Source: a virus. From it: a stretch of 32,484 nucleotides of DNA. The stretch is taken from the IMG/VR virus record IMGVR_UViG_3300033153_003229, positions 1-32,484 of that record, one strand, 5' to 3'. The notes under the pieces were generated by a model, which did not search any database, was not told the origin of the DNA, and saw only the letters and a program-made list of their open reading frames with translations. Both the position numbers and the translations under genes were made by a program. Positions 1 through 5,959 of this stretch are shown here, in pieces. Each line of letters opens with the position of its first letter. Position 1 is the stretch's first letter.

Positions 1-2
1 AT

Positions 3-95
3 ATGGGTGTAATAGATTACCCAGCGAGAGTCGAGGAACTAAAAGGATATCTCAACGGCGATGAGTGTTGGGGTGAAAATATATTTATGATTTGA
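3..95 (+). CDS. C-terminal end of a small hypothetical protein (5'-truncated by window edge)
   Basis: This reading frame is open from the first bases of the window and ends at TGA 93-95, giving about 30 visible residues. The ATG at 3-5 could be the start or an internal Met, since no upstream sequence is available. The peptide is acidic and probably helical (GVIDYPARVEELKGYL). It weakly resembles the C-terminus of the membrane-anchored protein at 25126-25449, which has GIIDYLRSLDDRIKAL, but the match is too short to call homology. It is followed after 23 bases by the next gene on the same strand. Function unknown. Confidence 0.4.
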   Translation: MGVIDYPARVEELKGYLNGDECWGENIFMI

Positions 96-118
96 AACTT
101 TAATTAAGGAGAAGTAAG

Positions 119-394
119 ATGGGAATTACAGAAACACAGTTGTTAATTAAGTATGGCATACCGTTGGCTGTGAAATTGCTTGACAAAGACCAAGACCCCA
201 GCGAGGTGGCACATGATGTTGCCAGTGCAATTGATAGCATTGCTATCACGAGAGACATAACGCAAAAGATAGCCAATGCACCAGATGACAAAGCCGCCAA
301 TATAGTAGAGATGTTATTCAAAGTACTCACTGGCGGACTGGATGCGGTAGGTGGGCTATTCAAGGCTGTATTTGGGGTACTCGATGAAAGCTAA
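119..394 (+). CDS. Hypothetical phage protein, 91 aa
   Basis: The start is well supported by the purine-rich site AAGGAG just upstream of the ATG. The product is a small, mainly helical protein with an N-terminal amphipathic stretch (LLIKYGIPLAVKLL), an acidic middle and a Gly/Val/Phe-rich C-terminus. There is no clear membrane segment and no motif I recognise. Its last 11 bases overlap the start of the lipoprotein gene at 384, so the two are probably translationally coupled. The pair next to a lipoprotein could hint at a lysis or envelope role, but nothing in the sequence shows this. Confidence 0.7.
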   Translation: MGITETQLLIKYGIPLAVKLLDKDQDPSEVAHDVASAIDSIAITRDITQKIANAPDDKAANIVEMLFKVLTGGLDAVGGLFKAVFGVLDES

Positions 395-647
395 ACTCAT
401 ACTAATTCTGGCTTTGTTAGTATTTGTTTCTGGCTGCGGGGTTGGTAAGCATGGCGGTCGTATCAAACTACTCGATAGTGACGGAGCGATTATAAGCCAA
501 GCTGAGGTTGAGGTTGACCGCCAAGCTTCACTGACCCTTGCTGATGGCGACAAGAGCGTAACCTTTGATAGTCGAGGGGACAGCACTTGGGGTACGTTCC
601 TCAAGGGTATGATGCAGATTGTTACTTTAGGGATAATAGCTGACTGA
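384..647 (+). CDS. Small lipoprotein, 87 aa
   Basis: The start is placed at the ATG at 384, not further upstream at 351. From 384 the protein begins with a classic lipoprotein signal: MKAK, a hydrophobic run (LILILALLVFV) and the lipobox VSGC. The mature part after the Cys (residue 20) is 68 residues, polar, and ends in a mildly hydrophobic tail (MMQIVTLGIIAD). Known biology of this signal: export by Sec, lipidation on Cys and membrane anchoring. Phages use such proteins as Rz1-like spanins or as superinfection-exclusion lipoproteins. There is no Pro-rich Rz1 signature, so I favour an unassigned envelope lipoprotein. It overlaps the preceding gene by 11 bases. Confidence 0.75.
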   Translation: MKAKLILILALLVFVSGCGVGKHGGRIKLLDSDGAIISQAEVEVDRQASLTLADGDKSVTFDSRGDSTWGTFLKGMMQIVTLGIIAD

Positions 648-663
648 TAGAAAGGGAGGTATT

Positions 664-807
664 ATGGCGAAGATGGGGCCATTTGATTTGGTAGTTGATT
701 TCCCAAATGCCGACGAAACACAAGGGTATCTTGACTGGCTAAAAGAATTTCGTGAAGAATCAAACAATGTTGTATTAAGTGTTGAGGAAAGTATGGTAGC
801 AAAATGA
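664..807 (+). CDS. Small hypothetical protein, 47 aa
   Basis: A strong Shine-Dalgarno site (GAAAGGGAGG) sits just before the ATG at 664, and the frame runs to TGA 805-807. The product is acidic and contains DWLKEFREESNNVVLSVEES. It shows no membrane segment or known motif. Its stop overlaps the ATG of the next gene (ATGA at 804-807), the usual sign of coupled translation, which supports both frames. I do not recognise a family. Confidence 0.6.
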   Translation: MAKMGPFDLVVDFPNADETQGYLDWLKEFREESNNVVLSVEESMVAK

Positions 808-1268
808 GGAATATGAGCTTTTCCATGACAACCGAACAGATACGGACTCAGACAAAAACTGTCACACGCCGGTTAGGTTGGCTATTCCTTAAAACAGGCG
901 ATCAAATATAAGCTGTCGAAAAAGGAATGGGACTCAAGAAGGGTGAGAAGATTAAACGACTGGCTGTTATTGAGGTCGTTAGTATCCGTCGTGAACCCTT
1001 ATCTTTTATTGACCAAGCAGATTGCTATAAAGAGGGATTTCCCGACCTAACTCCATTGGAGTTTGTGATAATGTTATGTGACCATTATAGCTGTACGGCT
1101 GAAACTGAATTTTCCAGAATCGAATTTAAATATATCAGTAAGGACAATACTATGGCAAGGGCAGGAATACCAAAAAGAGATAGCAGCGGCAAGGGTCGCA
1201 GAGCGAATCAGGGGCGTGGAGATTGCAAGGCTACCCGCAAGAAAGGAAAAGGAATATGTTCGAGCTAA
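804..1268 (+). pseudogene. ASCH-domain-like phage protein interrupted by an in-frame TAA at 909-911
   Basis: The frame starts at ATG 804 (ATGA overlap with the gene before) and reads MTTEQIRTQTKTVTRRLGW...LKTGDQI, then stop codon 36 (TAA 909-911), then in the same frame AVEKGMGLKKGEKIKRLAVI and onward to ...TETEFSRIEFKYI. Both halves match, in order, my memory of a phage ASCH-domain (RNA/nucleotide-binding PUA-like) family with TKTVTRRLGW, a GDxL.AVEKxxGLKKGEK core and a C-terminal RIEFxYx. The stop therefore replaces a single sense codon with no frame change. Neighbouring genes end in TAA, so TAA is not reassigned here. It may be a true nonsense mutation, a sequencing error, or allow re-initiation at ATG 927. 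The frame stays open past the expected end, through a nested small gene at 1152. Confidence 0.75.
1152..1268 (+). CDS. Small basic Gly/Arg-rich phage protein, 38 aa
   Basis: The ATG at 1152 follows AAGGA by 8 bases. The product, beginning MARAGIPKRDSSGKG and containing NQGRGDCK, resembles very short phage proteins of the pattern PxRDGSGxGxxxNxGRGGC that often sit between other small genes. It lies in the same frame as the interrupted ASCH gene, whose homologues normally end near the RIEFxYx motif, so it is probably translated from its own start rather than being an ASCH tail. Its end overlaps the next gene start by 13 bases. A second Arg/Gly-rich miniprotein of similar style lies at 12398-12499 on the other strand. 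Function unknown. Confidence 0.5.
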   Translation: MARAGIPKRDSSGKGRRANQGRGDCKATRKKGKGICSS

Positions 1269-1456
1269 TGAATAGTGGTTGGAAGTTTAATTTCTTTGCA
1301 AATGACCTTGGTAGTTTCACAGCAATCGCAACAAAAGAAGGCACTGAGGTTGTGACAGACATTATGCCGACAGGAACATACTTTATGTTGGTAGATGCAA
1401 TTTGCCGCAAGGTTGAAGACGAGGCGGCATGTTTGGAATATGCAAAAAACCTATAG
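1256..1456 (+). CDS. Hypothetical protein, 66 aa
   Basis: I chose the ATG at 1256 because it follows GAAAGGAAAAGGA directly. An upstream in-frame start at 1223 would lie inside the neighbouring reading frames and has no site. The product begins MFELMNSGWKFNFFANDLG and continues with a likely small alpha/beta fold (FTAIATKEGTEVVTDI). No catalytic or metal-binding motif is visible. It overlaps the preceding small gene by 13 bases and precedes the YopX-like gene by 41 bases. Confidence 0.6.
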   Translation: MFELMNSGWKFNFFANDLGSFTAIATKEGTEVVTDIMPTGTYFMLVDAICRKVEDEAACLEYAKNL

Positions 1457-1497
1457 AGTTAGTAATGGATTGAAAAGTTAGATGGAAAGAAAGTAAA

Positions 1498-1923
1498 ATG
1501 ATACAGTTTAGGGCTAAAGACATAAAGACTGGTGAGTTGGTTGAGGGGTATCGAGTAGATACTTATGACAAATTTTATATTATACCGCTAAAACATAACC
1601 AAAAGATAATAGACATCAATGGCGAAGGCCATCTTGAAGACATTGGCTCTACGATGATTGAAATTGACCCAGTCACCCTTGCCGTTACTTTCGGCACGAA
1701 GGATAAGAACGACAAGCTGATTTACGCATCGTTCGAGTGTGAGGGTGGAGAGATGTCGAAGGGTGGGGATGTGGTTAAGCAAGTTATTAGGGGCTGCTAT
1801 GATGAAGGATTAATTACGTTTCATGGTGGCAGGATATGGATTGGCGAAAGTTCCTTATTGCCTCTAATGGGCGAACTTGAAATCATCGGCAACCAAATGG
1901 AGAGAGTAAATGAAAAAGTTTAG
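1498..1923 (+). CDS. YopX-like phage protein, 141 aa
   Basis: The start is preceded by GGAAAGAAAGTAAA. The opening IQFRAKDIKTGELVEGY and the later TKDKNDKLIYASFECEGGE follow the pattern of the YopX family, in which an N-terminal KFRAWD-like strand precedes a DKNGKEIYEGDI-like turn. Those proteins are common in phages and prophages and have no settled function. The central part has additional beta-rich sequence and the C-terminal third (GGRIWIGESSLLPLMGELEIIGN) matches the usual C-terminal strand-helix of the family. The gene overlaps the next start by 14 bases. Family assignment is from pattern memory. Confidence 0.65.
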   Translation: MIQFRAKDIKTGELVEGYRVDTYDKFYIIPLKHNQKIIDINGEGHLEDIGSTMIEIDPVTLAVTFGTKDKNDKLIYASFECEGGEMSKGGDVVKQVIRGCYDEGLITFHGGRIWIGESSLLPLMGELEIIGNQMERVNEKV

Positions 1924-2554
1924 AGTATTATTTTACAAGGCCAAGTTCGGCGATAAGAAATGGATTGACGATGGCATCTCGATTTATACAACCTTTTGGA
2001 ATGTACTGGGACTGGCGTTTGAGCCGAAGCTGGCGTGGCAAGTGTTTCGCAGGCGGTACTCACACGTTGAGATATGGCTACCGGATGAGGGTGGGTTCTT
2101 CGTTAAATGTATCTCTACAGGATGGATTGCTAAACACGACAACGATAAGGTTATTATTAGCAAAGAAATATGCGGCCAATGTTTTACTTCCACCATGCGC
2201 GGCGACGACAATGGCACGGTGATACGACCTGCAAGCGAAGTGCTAACTCATCCGGAGCGATGGGATTATATTGAGATCATTGAACCATACGACCATGTGT
2301 ATAAAGAAGCCGTGAAATGGGCTTACCAACAGGTACATCGCAATCAAGGCTACAATAAGCGGACTATATTAGACTTCTTCAATCCATTCAGGCGGACGCG
2401 AAAGTCAGGGAAAGACGAAAAAAACATCTGCTCGGTAGCGGTAGAGGGATTTTTATGGAAGTTGGGCATGTTTGAAAACTGGATGATATGGTCACCTGTC
2501 AAGCTATGGTGGAAGCTGTACAAGCAGGGACGCAAGACGAAGTCGTTGAAATAA
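1910..2554 (+). CDS. Permuted papain-like (YiiX/NlpC-P60-type) cysteine peptidase or hydrolase, 214 aa
   Basis: The start overlaps the upstream gene by 14 bases and has a GGAGAG site. His52 lies in RYSHVEIWLPDEGG, and Cys174 lies in the C-terminal NICSVAVEGFL. A His in an SHV[GE]I strand followed much later by a Cys in a CS-helix is the order expected for circularly permuted NlpC/P60 (YiiX/YaeF-like) folds, where the usual Cys-then-His order is reversed. Such enzymes cut peptide or amide bonds, in some cases in cell-wall peptides or lipids. No signal peptide is present. A role as a cell-wall hydrolase near a lipoprotein gene is possible but inferred. No other endolysin candidate was seen in the window. 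Confidence 0.6.
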   Translation: MKKFRVLFYKAKFGDKKWIDDGISIYTTFWNVLGLAFEPKLAWQVFRRRYSHVEIWLPDEGGFFVKCISTGWIAKHDNDKVIISKEICGQCFTSTMRGDDNGTVIRPASEVLTHPERWDYIEIIEPYDHVYKEAVKWAYQQVHRNQGYNKRTILDFFNPFRRTRKSGKDEKNICSVAVEGFLWKLGMFENWMIWSPVKLWWKLYKQGRKTKSLK

Positions 2555-2606
2555 GTAACATAGGTTACATCGAAGGGTCAATGCAACATAGGTTACAGGA
2601 AATAAT

Positions 2607-2783
2607 ATGCCATGCACTAAAATACAAAACGGCTTTATCTGCCATGCGAACGTTGAGATTATTGGTAAGTATCTCGTTGAATTTCCGGCGACAGGCTGCC
2701 CCATTGCATTAAAAAAGGACGGTAGCCCATATCTGCGGATTCCCGGTGGCAGGGATAAGTTTTATAAGATGATGGAGAAATAA
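2607..2783 (+). CDS. Small hypothetical protein next to DNA methyltransferase, 58 aa
   Basis: The ATG at 2607 follows ACAGGA, and the stop at 2781-2783 is directly followed by the ATG of the methyltransferase at 2784. The peptide starts MPCTKIQNGFICHANVEI, has Cys3, Cys12 and Cys29, and ends in a beta-hairpin and helix (SPYLRIPGGRDKFYKMMEK). The MPCTxI opening resembles small phage proteins frequently placed beside this type of methyltransferase. It is not obviously a full zinc finger, since the Cys spacing is not paired. Function unknown. Confidence 0.6.
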   Translation: MPCTKIQNGFICHANVEIIGKYLVEFPATGCPIALKKDGSPYLRIPGGRDKFYKMMEK

Positions 2784-3311
2784 ATGAAACTGAATAGAAA
2801 ATGGGCGATGCCAAGCCGCAATACTTTTTCGATACCACCAATAGCAGAATTTGTGGAAAGGTACTTGTCGGCAAGTGAACGATCGGTTGACCCATTTGCA
2901 AGAAATTTTAATGGTGCAACTATTACAAATGACATGAACCCAAATACTCTTGCAGAATATCACCAAAAGGCTGACGATTTTTTGGCAAGCCTCGAAGGTC
3001 GTGGGCTGTTCGACCTCGTACTCTTTGACCCGCCATACAGTCTACGGCAAGTCAAGGAAGTGTATAGTGGAATGGGAATAGAAAAACTTACGATGGCAGA
3101 AACCCAGAACGTGGGACGATGGACGAAAGAGAAGAATGCCATCGACAAGATATTAGCCCCTGGTGGCTATGTGTTATCTTTTGGCTGGCATAGCAATGGT
3201 ATGGGGAAAAAAAGGAATTATAGAATTGAAGAAATATTACTTGTTGCGCACGGGTCGGCGCATAATGATACTATTTGTATGGCAGAGCGAAAAATAAAAG
3301 GGTTATTTTAA
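2784..3311 (+). CDS. Adenine-specific DNA methyltransferase-like protein, 175 aa
   Basis: The catalytic motif FDPPYS is at residues 81-86. An AdoMet-site-like segment lies at residues 35-42 (VDPFARNF), followed by ITNDMNPNT, where the acidic residue would hold the AdoMet ribose. A further segment, APGGYVLSFGWHSNGMGK, and the ending AHGSAHNDTICMAERK fit a compact phage methyltransferase family I recognise from other phages. At 175 aa it lacks a separate target-recognition domain, so the sequence specificity cannot be read. The expected product is N6-methyladenine. No restriction partner lies nearby, so a protective role against host restriction is the usual inference. It abuts the small gene upstream. 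Confidence 0.8.
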   Translation: MKLNRKWAMPSRNTFSIPPIAEFVERYLSASERSVDPFARNFNGATITNDMNPNTLAEYHQKADDFLASLEGRGLFDLVLFDPPYSLRQVKEVYSGMGIEKLTMAETQNVGRWTKEKNAIDKILAPGGYVLSFGWHSNGMGKKRNYRIEEILLVAHGSAHNDTICMAERKIKGLF

Positions 3312-3350
3312 CAGCAGCATTAGCGTTCAGAACATTATGGAGGCAGATAA

Positions 3351-4001
3351 ATGAATAGCGGGTTACCTATCAACGAAATAATTTGTGGTGATTGCATTTC
3401 AGTTATGAAGGGCTGGCCAGATAACTGTGTAGACTTGGTATTGACTGACCCGCCGTATGGGATAGGTATAGCGAAAAACCCATTCAGGCAGAAACACAAA
3501 AAATCTAACTGGGATGATAAGCCGATGGGGGTAGAACAAACAATGGAACTGCTAAGGGTGAGTTGTGAGCAAATAATCTGGGGCGGAAACTACTTTAATT
3601 TGAAACCCTCACAAGGGTTCTTGGTATGGGATAAGTGTCAGCCGTTTACTTTTAGCTCCGCTATGGTTGAAATGGCGTGGTGTAGTAGACAATCGCCAGC
3701 AAAGATGTTTCGGCAAAGGGTCACAGGGTATGAAAAGATGCATCCTACCCAAAAGCCACTTAATTTAATGATATGGTGTTTAGAGTTCCATGGTGAAGCC
3801 ACCGACCTAATCCTTGACCCTTTCTGTGGTTCAGGCACGACCTGCGTAGCCGCCAAGCTGTTGGGCCGTAACTACATCGGCATAGACATATCAGAGGAGT
3901 ACTGTCAGATAGCAAGAGACAGGATTAAAGCGGTGGAAACAGGAGTGCCAGTTAACGAAGCTAAAAAAGGCCAGAAGGGATTGTTTGAGGAAACAAAATG
4001 A
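3351..4001 (+). CDS. Beta-class DNA methyltransferase (N6-adenine or N4-cytosine), 216 aa
   Basis: The start follows ATGGAGGCAG. Motif order is typical of the beta class. The catalytic motif TDPPYGIG is near residues 32-39, and then come GGNYF and the conserved HPTQKP at 131-136. The AdoMet-binding DPFCGSGTT at 156-164 follows, then GRNYIGIDIS, whose acidic residue binds the ribose. DPPY fits N6-adenine methylation, though beta enzymes with closely related motifs can modify N4-cytosine. The central target-recognition segment is short. The protein is an orphan enzyme about 40 bases downstream of the other methyltransferase. The two together suggest dual protection of the phage DNA. A structured intergenic region follows directly. 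Confidence 0.9.
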   Translation: MNSGLPINEIICGDCISVMKGWPDNCVDLVLTDPPYGIGIAKNPFRQKHKKSNWDDKPMGVEQTMELLRVSCEQIIWGGNYFNLKPSQGFLVWDKCQPFTFSSAMVEMAWCSRQSPAKMFRQRVTGYEKMHPTQKPLNLMIWCLEFHGEATDLILDPFCGSGTTCVAAKLLGRNYIGIDISEEYCQIARDRIKAVETGVPVNEAKKGQKGLFEETK

Positions 4002-4003
4002 AT

Positions 4004-4164
4004 AGCCCCAGCGGTACAAACACAATACTATTCCCCAATATATTGGTCGTTCACTCGGCGCGTTGCCGACAGCCGCTGGGGCTTTTAATATACGGCAGAA
4101 CGAACCCGCCTGGCGAATCGTGCTTGCAGGAGACAGAAGGTCTGTGGCCTGCCTGTCGTATATT
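4004..4164 (+). ncRNA. Candidate structured RNA: two tandem three-way junctions
   Basis: This intergenic stretch has no convincing gene. The first domain is closed by a perfect 11-bp helix, 4004-4014 with 4073-4083, around two small hairpins: 4035-4046, a self-complementary CCAATATATTGG, and 4055-4069 (TCGGC/GCCGA). The second domain is closed by a 12-bp helix, 4087-4098 with 4153-4164. It encloses a hairpin at 4100-4121 and another at 4126-4152 (GCAGG/CCTGC with inner ACAGA/TCTGT). The single wobble, G4095 with T4156, pairs only in plus-strand RNA. Each domain is followed by a short T-run. It could be a non-coding RNA, a double terminator or a leader of the gene at 4186. Confidence 0.5.
4101..4120 (+). 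repeat. 20-bp palindromic repeat, copy 1 (inverted relative to 31127)
   Basis: The 20 bases here are the exact reverse complement of 31127-31146, and both copies are outside genes. The centre CGCC-T-GGCG is self-complementary and the outer CGA/TCG also pairs. The next flanking pair is A and T here but C and G at the other copy, so pairing is kept while the bases differ. This looks like a REP-like mobile palindrome or a protein or RNA hairpin site. Here it forms one arm of the second three-way junction. Confidence 0.6.
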
Positions 4165-4185
4165 TTAATTTAAGAAAGGAAAATA

Positions 4186-4521
4186 ATGAAGAAAGAAATT
4201 AGAGACAACATATGTCAAGTTTTTGACAGGTCTGATGGCACATGTATCAATCCATATAGTAAGCGAAGGCTCTTGGAATGTGAGGAATACAAGCAACTTC
4301 AAGCCGAACTCGACATTCTGAAAGAATTCGCACGAAAGGTAATCAAGGGCTATGTGTGGGGGTTCGACGGTGAAGGCATAGAGGAAATTGCTGAAAAACT
4401 TGGCCTTATTAAATCGATTGTAGTCACTGAAAAATATGTTGATGAAGAAAGCGGCATTGAGGTTGGTGACACTATTTTTGTTTTTAGTGATATATTGAAA
4501 GAGCCAGAGAAAGGGAAATAA
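4186..4521 (+). CDS. Hypothetical phage protein, 111 aa
   Basis: A good site (AAGAAAGGAAAATA) precedes the ATG. The protein has an N-terminal polar region with two Cys (residues 10 and 20), a helical middle (LLECEEYKQLQAELDILKEFARKVI) and a C-terminal half that includes GFDGEGIEEIAEKLGLI and a terminal strand-rich ESGIEVGDTIFVF. The EAAEKLGL-plus-VGDTIFVF layout recurs in uncharacterised phage proteins I have seen beside YopX-like genes, but I cannot name a family. Its stop and the Fic start share one base (TAATG), so the two are probably co-translated. It lies just downstream of the structured intergenic element, which may act as its leader. Confidence 0.65.
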   Translation: MKKEIRDNICQVFDRSDGTCINPYSKRRLLECEEYKQLQAELDILKEFARKVIKGYVWGFDGEGIEEIAEKLGLIKSIVVTEKYVDEESGIEVGDTIFVFSDILKEPEKGK

Positions 4522-4970
4522 TGAATGTATATGAAATGTTTATGTTAGAAAGCAATTGCATTGAGGGTGAAGAGCGACTTAATCCTTGTGACGATGATGC
4601 CATAGATTTGGCCTTAACTGGTATAGAGACCGAGAACGACATACTTAGTTTACACAAGTTGCTCGGCGAGTACCTGAACAAAAGCTGGGTTGGGAAATAC
4701 CGACATGTTAACGTGACCGTTGGCAGATGTGTGCCACCCAAATGGGAAAATGTCCCTCTTTTGATGCAGGATTATGTACAGCGACTACCCGACATGGACT
4801 CATTTACTGCCCATAATGCGTTTGAGAAGATACATCCATTCCGAGACCTTAACGGTAGAGTTGGCAGGCTGATATGGCTAAGCAAGGCTATTGACGAGGG
4901 ATACACGTTCTCGATGCCCTTCTTGCAGAAATACTATTACCAAACACTTAACTATTTTGAGGAACTATGA
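4521..4970 (+). CDS. Compact Fic-domain protein with N-terminal inhibitory motif, 149 aa
   Basis: The Fic motif is at residues 105-116, HPFRDLNGRVGR, against the canonical HPFxDGNGRxxR. The catalytic His105, phosphate-binding Asn111-Gly112-Arg113 and Arg116 are present, with Leu in place of the first Gly. Near the N-terminus SNCIEG (residues 11-16) fits the autoinhibitory (S/T)xxxE(G/N) helix, whose Glu15 would block the ATP gamma-phosphate site. Known Fic enzymes transfer AMP or other nucleotidyl groups to protein hydroxyls. Having its own inhibitory helix, it should not need a separate antitoxin. In a phage it could modify a host protein during infection, or be the toxic part of a defence or exclusion system. 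Both are inference. It overlaps neighbours by 1 and 4 bases. Confidence 0.8.
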   Translation: MNVYEMFMLESNCIEGEERLNPCDDDAIDLALTGIETENDILSLHKLLGEYLNKSWVGKYRHVNVTVGRCVPPKWENVPLLMQDYVQRLPDMDSFTAHNAFEKIHPFRDLNGRVGRLIWLSKAIDEGYTFSMPFLQKYYYQTLNYFEEL

Positions 4971-5122
4971 AACCGACTCATCTATTCAAAGTCTTGTCAG
5001 TTAAACTATGGCAAAAGTGGTGCAGGAAATTGGAACTTAAAAAGCGTAGTCAGCGATGGCAGAAAGGGTGCGATATGACTTTTGACAAAGCTGAGCAATT
5101 AAGAGAGGAGGGTGAAGAGTAA
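4967..5122 (+). CDS. Small basic hypothetical protein, 51 aa
   Basis: It starts with an ATGA overlap on the Fic stop and ends with a TAATG overlap on the next start, which is strong evidence for a coupled real gene. The N-terminal two thirds is very basic and Trp-rich (LWQKWCRKLELKKRSQRWQKG) and the C-terminus is acidic (EQLREEGEE). A nucleic-acid or protein-binding role would suit the charge pattern, but no family is recognised. Its position directly after Fic makes an accessory role conceivable. Confidence 0.6.
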   Translation: MKPTHLFKVLSVKLWQKWCRKLELKKRSQRWQKGCDMTFDKAEQLREEGEE

Positions 5123-5436
5123 TGTACACAATAGATGATTTAGAACGAGACTTAGCTAAACGAGATAAAATTCTCAAAGAAATTCGTGCCGACAGAGGCA
5201 AGCGATATGGCAGCCCTGATGATACGCTTGGCAATGTTGCTGCCTTTGGATGGATTGGAGCCGTTGTTAGCCACTACGAGTGCGCGTGTCGCCTAAGAAA
5301 CGCCGTTAATAAGCTCATTGCTGGCAAAGGAATTGATGTCGATGATATTAAAGATGCGTGCAGGGATGCGAGCAATTATGCCGCATACGTAGAAATATTA
5401 CTTGAAAGGAATGAACTATGTCCAGGCGAACAGTAG
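5122..5436 (+). CDS. Nucleotide-modification-associated domain-like protein (DUF1599/DUF6378-like), 104 aa
   Basis: After a charged helix, residues 25-32 read RGKRYGSP, followed by DTLGNVAAFGWIGAVV and a C-terminal DACRDASNYAAYVEILL. A RGxxYGxPxxNxxxIAA opening and a D..xDxxxYAAY helix near the end are the marks of a small all-alpha family found in phages and linked to nucleotide metabolism or base modification. The usual DLxxYAA acidic residues are partly kept (DIKDACRDASNYAAY). It overlaps the next gene by 19 bases. That gene is a deoxyribosyltransferase-like protein, which supports a shared nucleotide role. The catalytic activity is not settled for this family. Confidence 0.6.
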   Translation: MYTIDDLERDLAKRDKILKEIRADRGKRYGSPDDTLGNVAAFGWIGAVVSHYECACRLRNAVNKLIAGKGIDVDDIKDACRDASNYAAYVEILLERNELCPGEQ

Positions 5437-5771
5437 TCTACATCTCTTGTCCGATGCGGTTAGGTAATTGGACCAAGAATGTTCGTACCGCTGCAAGGGT
5501 ACAGTGTGATTTGATGCGCAAGGGGTACAGTGTCATCAATCCTATTGGTTCATGGCTAACCGACATTGTTGAACCCCTTGATTTCGAGACGTGGATTAAC
5601 AACGATTACGGATTGATTGATGTTAGCGATGCGATTATCCGTATACCAGGGGAGTCAGAAGGTGCAGACCTTGAATGCGACTACGCTATTAGGCAAGACA
5701 AGGAACTGTTTTGGGATTTACGGGAATTATATGGCGAGCTACCCACAACAATAACTATCAACGAAATATAA
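5418..5771 (+). CDS. DUF4406-like nucleoside 2-deoxyribosyltransferase-fold protein, 117 aa
   Basis: The start follows GAAAGGAATG. The sequence begins with YISCPMRLGNWTKN (residues 8-21), corresponding to the YISGPM.....N nucleotide-binding opening, and continues with GYSVINPIGSW and a WINNDYGLIDVSDAIIRIPG segment. The GADLECDYA stretch (residues 82-90) carries Glu86, at the place of the catalytic Glu in nucleoside deoxyribosyltransferases. Fold and active-site order therefore fit DUF4406. Related enzymes cleave or exchange the base on (deoxy)nucleosides or nucleotides. The usual Gly in YISGPM is Cys here. It overlaps the preceding nucleotide-metabolism-like gene by 19 bases. Confidence 0.7.
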   Translation: MSRRTVVYISCPMRLGNWTKNVRTAARVQCDLMRKGYSVINPIGSWLTDIVEPLDFETWINNDYGLIDVSDAIIRIPGESEGADLECDYAIRQDKELFWDLRELYGELPTTITINEI

Positions 5772-5782
5772 AATAGTACCCA

Positions 5783-5959
5783 ATGCTTTGCGAAAACCCA
5801 GAATGCAAATACAAGTTTGAACCGTTTGTGAAAGTAAATGGCAAGCAAATATGCTATTGCTGTTATATGGATCAGTCGTCTGCATATGGGGCTGGTATAA
5901 TGAAAAGGATATACATTCGGGAAAGGAATCGCGCAAATGAAATACCTGATAGCAAATGA
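5783..5959 (+). CDS. Small Cys-rich (zinc-ribbon-like) protein, 58 aa
   Basis: The frame starts at ATG 5783 and ends with TGA 5957-5959, overlapping the phosphoesterase start by 23 bases. Cys residues at 3, 8, 24, 26 and 27 (CENPEC and then ICYCCY) are spaced like a zinc ribbon, with a basic C-terminus (MKRIYIRERNRANE). The Shine-Dalgarno site is poor, so translation may depend on coupling with the gene 11 bases upstream. A nucleic-acid-binding role is the usual inference for such small ribbons. Confidence 0.55.
   Translation: MLCENPECKYKFEPFVKVNGKQICYCCYMDQSSAYGAGIMKRIYIRERNRANEIPDSK

Noticed and set aside
1078-1275. Alternative plus-strand frame ending IARLPARKEKEYVRANE
   Set aside because: It lies in another frame over the ASCH/miniprotein region and has no start site. 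The LPxRKxxEYV stretch faintly recalls small phage proteins but is not enough.
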